A DNA stretch of 8,714 nt from Pseudomonadota bacterium (lineage in GTDB: Bacteria > Desulfobacterota > Syntrophia > Syntrophales > UBA5619): positions 1-8,714 of the forward strand of contig JAHJXP010000044.1 in NCBI GenBank assembly GCA_018827585.1. Reading direction: 5' to 3'. The position numbers and the translations under genes were made by a program. The first letter of the stretch is position 1, and the number at the start of each line of letters is the position of its first letter. Positions 1-5,181 of this stretch are shown here, one piece after another. Below the pieces are notes generated by a model. It was not told the DNA's origin. It was given only the letters and a program-made list of their open reading frames with translations, and did not search any database.

Positions 1-37
1 ACGCCTCATTCCTCAGGGTTCGCGCGCCTTGCCTGCG

Positions 38-56
38 GACTTTTTACGAAGCCGTC
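38..56 (+). repeat. Dispersed repeat core, copy A
   Basis: GACTTTTTACGAAGCCGTC matches the core shared by all three copies in the window (GACTTTTTACGA, then R N N C R T C). It lies 38 bases from copy B in the same orientation, downstream of ihfA. The flanks differ from those of copy B, so only the 19-base core is clearly shared. A GCCTTG at 27-32 is inverted relative to the CAAGGC at 64-69 inside copy B, so the two units could partly fold together. No gene is visible in 1-92. Confidence 0.6.
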
Positions 57-60
57 CTGC

Positions 61-94
61 ATTCAAGGCTGTTGCGACTTTTTACGAGAGCATC
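61..94 (+). repeat. Dispersed repeat, copy B
   Basis: Bases 61-88 match the reverse complement of 2828-2855 at 27 of 28 positions; the only mismatch is base 71. The core GACTTTTTACGAGAGCATC (76-94) runs into the ihfA stop codon (93-95) by two bases. It is therefore an inverted copy of the repeat in the pheS-pheT spacer, and both copies point toward the pheT-ihfA pair. I recall similar elements as dispersed intergenic repeats in deltaproteobacterial genomes, but that is memory and not a search. There is no U-tract hairpin here typical of a terminator for ihfA. Confidence 0.75.
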
Positions 95-368
95 ATTCGT
101 TGAGTGCCTTGCGAAGGACCTGGCTGGACTTGAATGTCAGCACCTTGCGGGCCGAAATTGCGATCTCGTCGCCGGTCTGGGGATTTCTGCCCCGCCGGGA
201 TTTCTTGTCCTTGACGACGAAATTTCCGAAACCGGAAATCTTGATCTTCTCGCCGTTGGCCAGGCTGTCCTTGATGGTATCGAAGACCGACTCGACGATC
301 CGCGCCGAATCCTTCTTCGAAAATCCCAGCTTCTCGTACACATTCTGAATGATGTCGATCTTTGTCAT
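93..368 (-). CDS. ihfA: Integration host factor subunit alpha
   Basis: This 91-residue protein is the alpha subunit of IHF, a nucleoid-associated HU-family protein that binds the DNA minor groove and bends it sharply as a heterodimer with IhfB. Its length is normal for the family. Visible family features are the GFGNF turn at residues 46-50 and the arm sequence RRGRNPQTG at 58-66, whose proline (P63) corresponds to the residue that intercalates at the DNA kink. The C-terminal ARKVLTFKSSQVLRKALN is also typical. The ATG at 368 is preceded by a strong AGGAGG at 374-379 with a 5-base spacer. It follows pheT by 36 bases with no room for an obvious promoter, so it is probably cotranscribed with pheT, the usual pheST-ihfA arrangement. 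An HU homologue is the alternative, but the neighbourhood and sequence favour IhfA. Confidence 0.95.
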   Translation of the reverse strand: MTKIDIIQNVYEKLGFSKKDSARIVESVFDTIKDSLANGEKIKISGFGNFVVKDKKSRRGRNPQTGDEIAISARKVLTFKSSQVLRKALNE

Positions 369-404
369 TTCCGCCTCCTTTAGTTTTTGCAGATTGGCCT
401 GTTC

Positions 405-2819
405 TTATCTGATTGACGCCCCCGTCGAATGGACGATCTTCTGCACAATTCGGCCGTGGATCTCATTCACCCCTTCATCCGTCAACGTCCTCTCCGAACT
501 GCGGTAGGAAAACCTGAGCCCTATGCTCTTCATCCCCACGGGGAGATTTTGGCCCTCATATACATCAAAAATTTGAACTTTTTCAAGTAATTCTTCATGA
601 AAATCTGCCGCCAGCCGGATCAGCTCCCCCGCCTCCGTCTCACGGCGAACCAGAAAAGCCACGTCCCGCGAACTCGATGGGAAACGGGGCGGGTTGCGGA
701 ACAGCGCCTTACCGGAATAATTGTTCGCCAGAAGATCCATATCCAGCTCGCATACCACGATCGTCCCAGTCAAATCCAGGCGGGACAGGACATCCGGATG
801 AACCTCTCCCAGAAAACCGACCTGTCTGTCCCCGCAGAAAACGCTGCAGGATTTCCCCGGATGCAGAAACGCCTCCCGGACGTCGGACCTAAATGACGGG
901 GCCGGTATCCGCAGGGTGTCCAGAATATTTTCCACGCATCCCTTCAGATCGTAGAAATCCGCGCGCAGATCGCGGGAATGCCACCTGTCCTCATAACGGA
1001 GCCCAGTGACGAGACAGGCCAGCCGGTTGTGTTCCAGCGGCAGCCTCCCCTCTTCCGAGCGGATGAACGTCCTGCCCGTCTCGAATATCTTCAGATCGAA
1101 ACGGCCCACAGCGGCATTTCTTTTTGCATTGAGAAGGAGGCTGTAGATCATGGTGGTCCGCATCACCGCCTGCTCTTCCGTCAGGGGGTTTCTGATCTCC
1201 ACCTGGCGGCGCCGCTCATCCGTGTCGCCGAGTCCGAGTTGATCGACTGCCTGCGGGGCAATAAAGCTGTAGTTGATCACCTCCCCGTAGCCGGCGCCGG
1301 TCATTATTTCCCGCACCCGTTCCGCGACCATCCTTTTTTTGTCGGCAATTCCGGCAACAACGGACACCGCGGGCATCGTCACCGGCACCTGGTCGTACCC
1401 GTACAGACGGGCGATCTCTTCGATGAGGTCGATCTCCCGCGCGATATCCACCCGGAAGGTCGGGGGAGTCACCTTGAAGGCCCCCTCGCCGCCGCCGTCC
1501 GGCCTGACCGCCATCTCCAGGCTTTTGAGGATGCGGACGATCTCCCCTTCGGGGACCACCGTGCCCAGGATGTCGCGCACCCGCCCGACGCGCAGGGGGA
1601 TGTCGCACGCCGCCTCGACCTTCCGGGGATACTGATCGATCACATTCGCGCAGACCTCTCCCCCGGAAAGCTCCGCCATGAGACCGGCCGCCCGGTCGAG
1701 CGCCCGGATCACCCCTTCCGGGTCTATCCCCCTTTCAAACCGGAAGGAGGCGTCGGTCCCCATGGCCAGCGCCCGCGAGGTCCTGCGGATGGAGGAGGGA
1801 TTGAAATAGGCGCTCTCCAAAAGAATCGTTTCCGTATCCGACCGGACTTCGGAGTTGAGTCCGCCCATGACCCCGCCGATCGCCACCGGCTTGACCCCGT
1901 CGCAGATCATCAGCGTGTCGGCACGGAGGGTCCTCTCCTTTCCATCGAGGGAAACAAACCTCTCCCCCTCCCGGGCCCTGCGGACCACGATCCTCCCCTC
2001 TTCGAGAAACCTCAGATCGAAGGCGTGCAGGGGCTGGCCCGTCTCGACCATCACAAAGTTGGTCACATCTACGATATTGTTGATCGGGCGAAAACCCACC
2101 CTTTCGAGCCTCCGCCTCATCCAGAAGGGCGACGGCCCTATCTTCACCCCCTTGATGATCCGGGCGGTGTAACGGGGGCAAAGATCCGGGTCCTCGATGG
2201 AAACCGCAGCGATACCTGAGATGTCTTCTCCGCTTTCCCTCACGGCGGGGGAAGGGTAGCGCACTTTCTTCCCCGCGATGGCCGCCCATTCGCGGGCAAT
2301 GCCGACGACGGATAGGCAGTCGGGACGGTTGGGGGTGACGCCGATGTCGAGAACCGTGTCGTTCAGTGCCAAGACGTCCGCCAGTTCTTTTCCCGGAGGC
2401 AAATCGGACGGGAGGAGCATAATCCCCGAGGCGTCGTCGCCCAAACCCAGTTCTGCCTCGGAGCAGAGCATCCCCTCGGATAGCTCGCCCCGGATTTTCG
2501 TGCTGCGGACGACCAAACCGCCCGGCAGGGTCGCCCCTGCCGGCGCCAGGGGAATGATGTCGCCGGCGCGGATATTCTTGGCGCCGCAGACCACAGGATA
2601 GGTCGCCTCTCCCGTCGTCACTTCACAGACGGACAAGTTGTCGGCATCCGGATGGGGTTTGACGGAGCTGATCCTGGCCACTCTGACCCCGCTGACGGCG
2701 GGGCCGATCCCGGTGAGGGAGTCCACCTCCAGGCCGGCCATGGTCAGCCGCTCGGCGAGCTCCTCCGGCGACACATCCACGTCCACATAATCCCTGAGCC
2801 ATTCCAAACTAATTAACAT
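405..2819 (-). CDS. pheT: Phenylalanine--tRNA ligase beta subunit
   Basis: This 804-residue protein is the beta subunit of the cytoplasmic (alpha-beta)2 phenylalanyl-tRNA synthetase. It binds tRNA-Phe and removes mischarged tyrosine, while the alpha subunit aminoacylates. Domains in order: the N-terminal MLISLEWLRDYV start; an EMAP/OB-fold tRNA-binding domain at about 40-150; the VTPNRPDCLS segment at 161-170; the B3/B4 editing domain at about 210-385, including IGGVMGG; B5 at about 405-475; a catalytic-like core; and a C-terminal ferredoxin-fold anticodon-binding domain at about 710-804. Length is near the family norm and the frame is intact. The N-terminus fits the family, so the ATG at 2819 is secure. 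However, no clear Shine-Dalgarno precedes it: the 19-base repeat core at 2822-2840 ends 2 bases upstream. Translation may rely on weak GAG pairing, on unstructured sequence, or on reinitiation after pheS. ihfA follows after 36 bases. Confidence 0.97.
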   Translation of the reverse strand: MLISLEWLRDYVDVDVSPEELAERLTMAGLEVDSLTGIGPAVSGVRVARISSVKPHPDADNLSVCEVTTGEATYPVVCGAKNIRAGDIIPLAPAGATLPGGLVVRSTKIRGELSEGMLCSEAELGLGDDASGIMLLPSDLPPGKELADVLALNDTVLDIGVTPNRPDCLSVVGIAREWAAIAGKKVRYPSPAVRESGEDISGIAAVSIEDPDLCPRYTARIIKGVKIGPSPFWMRRRLERVGFRPINNIVDVTNFVMVETGQPLHAFDLRFLEEGRIVVRRAREGERFVSLDGKERTLRADTLMICDGVKPVAIGGVMGGLNSEVRSDTETILLESAYFNPSSIRRTSRALAMGTDASFRFERGIDPEGVIRALDRAAGLMAELSGGEVCANVIDQYPRKVEAACDIPLRVGRVRDILGTVVPEGEIVRILKSLEMAVRPDGGGEGAFKVTPPTFRVDIAREIDLIEEIARLYGYDQVPVTMPAVSVVAGIADKKRMVAERVREIMTGAGYGEVINYSFIAPQAVDQLGLGDTDERRRQVEIRNPLTEEQAVMRTTMIYSLLLNAKRNAAVGRFDLKIFETGRTFIRSEEGRLPLEHNRLACLVTGLRYEDRWHSRDLRADFYDLKGCVENILDTLRIPAPSFRSDVREAFLHPGKSCSVFCGDRQVGFLGEVHPDVLSRLDLTGTIVVCELDMDLLANNYSGKALFRNPPRFPSSSRDVAFLVRRETEAGELIRLAADFHEELLEKVQIFDVYEGQNLPVGMKSIGLRFSYRSSERTLTDEGVNEIHGRIVQKIVHSTGASIR

Positions 2820-2821
2820 GT

Positions 2822-2855
2822 GACGAACTCGTAAAAAGTCGCAAGAGCCTTGAAT
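2822..2855 (-). repeat. Dispersed repeat, copy C, abutting the pheT start
   Basis: On the minus strand the core GACTTTTTACGAGTTCGTC (2840-2822) ends 2 bases before the pheT ATG. Bases 2828-2855 are the reverse complement of 61-88 with one mismatch. The repeat occupies the place where the pheT ribosome-binding site would normally be. Together with the adjacent hairpin it makes up most of the 96-base pheS-pheT spacer, which is unusually long for this gene pair. Confidence 0.75.
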
Positions 2856-2876
2856 TTGGGCCTTGTCTCGGCAGCT

Positions 2877-2893
2877 TTGCCGGAAACCGGCAA
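2877..2893 (-). repeat. Perfect 7-bp hairpin in the pheS-pheT spacer
   Basis: TTGCCGG and CCGGCAA form a perfect 7-bp stem around a 3-base loop. No T-run follows on the minus strand (AGCTGCC comes next), so it does not look like an intrinsic terminator. It may be part of the same repeat element as copy C, or an mRNA processing or stability structure between pheS and pheT. The structure is certain; its function is unknown. Confidence 0.6.
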
Positions 2894-2915
2894 TGGGTCA
2901 GGATTTCCTGGCATA

Positions 2916-3932
2916 TTAAAACTGCTCGAGGAATCTCATCTCATTGTCAAAAAAGAGCCGGATATCCGAAATCCCGAACTTGAGCATGGCTATCCGCTCC
3001 AGGCCGAGACCGAAGGCAAAACCGGTGAACTCCTCGGCGTCATAACCGACGTTCCTGAACACCTCGGGGTCCACCATCCCCGATCCCAGTATCTCCAGCC
3101 AGCCACTCTGCCCGCAGACCCGGCATCCCCGGCCGCCGCACATGACGCAACGGATATCGACCTCCGCACTCGGTTCCGTGAAGGGGAAAAAACTGGGACG
3201 GAACCTCAGCGCCGTATCCTCGCCGAAAACCTGTTTTAGAAAAACGGTCAGCACCCCCTTAAGATCGCCGAAGGTGATCCCCCTGTCAACGAGGAGGCCT
3301 TCGATCTGATGAAACATGGGGGTGTGCGAGACGTCCGAATCGCGGCGGTAGACGCGGCCGGGGGAGAGGACCCTCACCGGCGGTCTTACCTTTTCCATGA
3401 TCCGGACCTGGACCGGAGAGGTATGGGTGCGCAGGACGATGTCGTCCTCGATATAGAAGGTGTCCTGCATCTCCCGCGCGGGATGGTCCTTGGGGATGTT
3501 CAGCGCCTCAAAATTATAGTAATCCAGCTCTACTTCCGGCCCCTCCACCACCGAGAAGCCGAGGCCGGAAAAGATGCGGCAGATCTCTTCTTTGACCTGC
3601 GTCACCGGATGGAGACGGCCGTGCCGGACGCCCCTCCCGGGGAGAGTGACATCGAGCCTCTCGCCAAGGAGGACCTCTTCCCTTTTTGCGGCCGCCAGCT
3701 CCGCAAGCAGCTCGTCGATCCGCGCGGAAAGGTCCTCTTTGACCTCATTGCACTCCCGGCCGAACTCCGGTCTCTCTTCGGGAGGCACAGTTCCAACGTT
3801 GCGCAGCAGCCCCGTCAGAAGACCCTTCCTGCCGAGACACCGGGTACGGATCTCCAGGAGTTCCTCTTCCGTTCCGGCATTCCGGAGCTCGGCCAAAGTT
3901 CGCTCCCAAAGCGCCCTCAGTTCTTCCCTCAT
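2916..3932 (-). CDS. pheS: Phenylalanine--tRNA ligase alpha subunit
   Basis: This 338-residue protein is the catalytic alpha subunit of class II phenylalanyl-tRNA synthetase and charges tRNA-Phe with phenylalanine using ATP. The N-terminal ~90 residues form the charged coiled-coil arm that binds tRNA. The catalytic domain shows THTSPVQVR (169-177), GRVYRRD (192-198), FHQIEGLLVD (207-216), FFPFTEPSAEVD (248-259) and the motif 3 region GFAFGLGLERIAML (304-317). A306 sits at the residue known in E. coli (A294) to limit the size of the amino acid pocket. A cysteine cluster C262, C265, C270, C273 (CxxC-x4-CxxC) precedes SGWLEILGSGMV; many bacterial PheS have this insert and E. coli lacks it. It may bind zinc, but that is inference. 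The start codon overlaps the rplT stop as ATGA, so translation is probably coupled to rplT; only a weak AAGGG lies upstream. Confidence 0.97.
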   Translation of the reverse strand: MREELRALWERTLAELRNAGTEEELLEIRTRCLGRKGLLTGLLRNVGTVPPEERPEFGRECNEVKEDLSARIDELLAELAAAKREEVLLGERLDVTLPGRGVRHGRLHPVTQVKEEICRIFSGLGFSVVEGPEVELDYYNFEALNIPKDHPAREMQDTFYIEDDIVLRTHTSPVQVRIMEKVRPPVRVLSPGRVYRRDSDVSHTPMFHQIEGLLVDRGITFGDLKGVLTVFLKQVFGEDTALRFRPSFFPFTEPSAEVDIRCVMCGGRGCRVCGQSGWLEILGSGMVDPEVFRNVGYDAEEFTGFAFGLGLERIAMLKFGISDIRLFFDNEMRFLEQF

Positions 3933-4288
3933 GCCTGACGCTCACCCTTGGCGATGGTTGCGATCTCGGAAAATCCCCGGGGATCATGAACGGCAAGCTC
4001 GGAGAGGACCTTCCGGTCAATCCCGACGCCCGCCTTGCTCATCCCGTCGATCAGGCGGCTGTATGAGATGCCGTTCAGGCGTGCGGCCGCGCTGATCCTC
4101 GTGATCCACAGCTTCCGGAAGTCACGTTTTCTGACCTTCCGGTCCCGATAGGCGTAGGCCATAGCGTGGTTCACCGCTTCGGTGGCCGTTCTCAACAATT
4201 TGCTTCTGGACAGGAAAAACCCCTTGGCCGCCTTCAAGATCTTCCTTCTCTTCTTGTGAGCCGTCAGGCTCCTCTTTATCCTCGGCAT
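3929..4288 (-). CDS. rplT: 50S ribosomal protein L20 (bL20)
   Basis: L20 is an early assembly protein of the large ribosomal subunit that binds 23S rRNA. In several bacteria it also represses its own operon by binding the mRNA ahead of rpmI. The 119 residues match the usual length. The basic N-terminal extension (MPRIKRSLTAHKKRRKILK) is followed by AYRDRKVRKRDFRKLWITRI and the C-terminal globular part with SYSRLIDGMSKAGVGIDRKVLSELAV, all diagnostic. GAGGAG ends 9 bases before the ATG. It follows rpmI by 50 bases and overlaps pheS by 4 bases at ATGA, so the synthetase genes are tied translationally to a ribosomal protein gene. Confidence 0.98.
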   Translation of the reverse strand: MPRIKRSLTAHKKRRKILKAAKGFFLSRSKLLRTATEAVNHAMAYAYRDRKVRKRDFRKLWITRISAAARLNGISYSRLIDGMSKAGVGIDRKVLSELAVHDPRGFSEIATIAKGERQA

Positions 4289-4338
4289 TTCTTTTATCTC
4301 CTCTGCTCTCTGCTGTATCGCGAAAAACGGCCGCCCCG

Positions 4339-4536
4339 TTACAGATAGGGGATCAGTTTTCTGATCGCCTTTTCGTTGGTCTTGTCAAGAATGGCCGCTT
4401 TTCGCATGTTTCTCTTGCGCTTTGTCGTCTTCGGCGTCAGTATGTGTCTGGCGTTGGCCTTGTTCCTCTTGATCCGCCCCGTTCCTGTCACGGAAAAACG
4501 CTTCGCCGCGCCGCGATGTGTTTTCAGTTTCGGCAT
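4339..4536 (-). CDS. rpmI: 50S ribosomal protein L35 (bL35)
   Basis: This small basic 65-residue protein of the large ribosomal subunit has the family signature MPKLKTHRGAAKRFSVTGTGRIKRNKA at its N-terminus, then HILTPKTTKRKRNMRKA. Length is normal. The start is preceded by GAGGGGTGAT at 4540-4549, which pairs with the end of 16S rRNA. It lies between infC and rplT, the near-universal infC-rpmI-rplT order. The 108-base spacer to infC is long enough to hold an autoregulatory leader (see separate entry). If L20 represses here, rpmI and rplT would be controlled together. Confidence 0.98.
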   Translation of the reverse strand: MPKLKTHRGAAKRFSVTGTGRIKRNKANARHILTPKTTKRKRNMRKAAILDKTNEKAIRKLIPYL

Positions 4537-4561
4537 CCCATCACCCCTCTTCTAAGATACT

Positions 4562-4631
4562 GAACCTTCCTTCGGTTCCTTAATAAACAGCTTTCCGATT
4601 CTTCCGACCGCCATGCGCCGGAAGGTCCGGC
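4562..4631 (-). promoter_or_regulatory. Candidate L20 autoregulatory leader before rpmI
   Basis: Two local hairpins are visible on the minus strand. One is GCCGGA-CCT-TCCGGC (4631-4617); the other is GAACC-gaaggaa-GGTTC (4578-4562). In addition, GGACCTTCC (4628-4620) can pair with GGAAGGTTC (4570-4562) over 9 bp with one G-U. That pairing competes with the local hairpins or forms a pseudoknot with them, and it ends about 13 bases upstream of the rpmI Shine-Dalgarno. The E. coli L20 operator also uses a long-range pseudoknot between the infC end and rpmI. The pairings are seen in the sequence; L20 binding is inferred from location. Confidence 0.45.
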
Positions 4632-4644
4632 CCCTATTGCACCG

Positions 4645-5154
4645 TTACTTCTTTGGGGAGAGAATCATGATCATGTTCCTCCCCTCTAACTTCGGCTGCT
4701 GATCGATCACCGCTTCCTCCGCCAGGGTATTCAAGATGTCCCCCATGATCTTCCTGCCGATCTCGGTATAGGCGATCTCGCGCCCCCGGAACATCATGGT
4801 GATCTTGACCTTGTTGTGCTGGTCAAGAAACTTCCGGACATGTTTGATCTTGACCTCCAGATCGTGCGTCTCCGTCTTGGGCCGGAGACGGATCTCCTTG
4901 ACCTGAATAACCGTCTGGCTTTTCTTGGAGACCTGGACCTTCTTGCTCTGCTGGTATCTGAACTTTCCGTAATCCATGATCCTGCAGACCGGCGGCGCCG
5001 CGGTGGGCGACACCTCCACCAGGTCCAGACCCGACTTCGCCGCCTCTGCCAGGGCATCGGCCAGAGGTATGACCCCCAACTGCTTTCCTTCCATATCGAT
5101 CACCCTGACCGACGAAGACCTGATCTCACGGTTGATCTTTAAATCCTTAGCTAT
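4645..5154 (-). CDS. infC: Translation initiation factor IF-3 (ATA start)
   Basis: IF-3 binds the 30S subunit, prevents premature joining with 50S, and checks the start codon and initiator tRNA. The reading frame from the ATA at 5154 gives 169 residues beginning (M)AKDLKINREIRSSSVRVID, the expected N-terminus of the family. The first conventional in-frame start (GTG at 5103) would remove 17 conserved residues. The N domain includes PPVCRIMDYGKFRYQQSKK, followed by the linker and the C domain (VKEIRLRPKTETHDLEVKIKHVRKFL and KITMMFRGREI). An in-frame TGA lies two codons before the ATA, so no ATG, GTG or TTG start upstream is possible. A GGAGGTGA Shine-Dalgarno is well placed. A non-AUG start fits the known autoregulation of infC, in which IF-3 rejects its own start codon. 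It lies 27 bases downstream of thrS, in the same operon. Confidence 0.95.
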   Translation of the reverse strand: MAKDLKINREIRSSSVRVIDMEGKQLGVIPLADALAEAAKSGLDLVEVSPTAAPPVCRIMDYGKFRYQQSKKVQVSKKSQTVIQVKEIRLRPKTETHDLEVKIKHVRKFLDQHNKVKITMMFRGREIAYTEIGRKIMGDILNTLAEEAVIDQQPKLEGRNMIMILSPKK

Positions 5155-5165
5155 GGGTCACCTCC
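5152..5165 (-). promoter_or_regulatory. infC Shine-Dalgarno and ATA initiation codon
   Basis: The minus strand reads GGAGGTGA CCC ATA GCT. The 8-base GGAGGTGA is fully complementary to the UCACCUCC of 16S rRNA. The ATA at 5154-5152 begins the conserved IF-3 reading frame, which is closed just upstream by TGA (overlapping the Shine-Dalgarno). The combination of a very strong ribosome-binding site with a codon that IF-3 discriminates against is the expected design for feedback control. Confidence 0.85.
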
Positions 5166-5181
5166 AAACGTCTAATAAAAG

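Noticed and set aside
978..2219. Long open frame on the plus strand opposite pheT (413 codons)
   Set aside because: It mirrors the codon pattern of the well-supported pheT gene, is rich in Asp, His, Pro and Arg with no recognisable domain, and would lie wholly antisense to an essential gene.
4326..4340. Terminator-like AACGG-ggcgg-CCGTT with T-run between rpmI and rplT
   Set aside because: The stem is only 5 bp and overlaps the rpmI stop codon. Termination between two cotranscribed ribosomal protein genes is unlikely.
5101..5103. GTG as the infC start
   Set aside because: It would delete the conserved KINREIRSSSVRV segment. The ATA at 5154 has a perfect Shine-Dalgarno.
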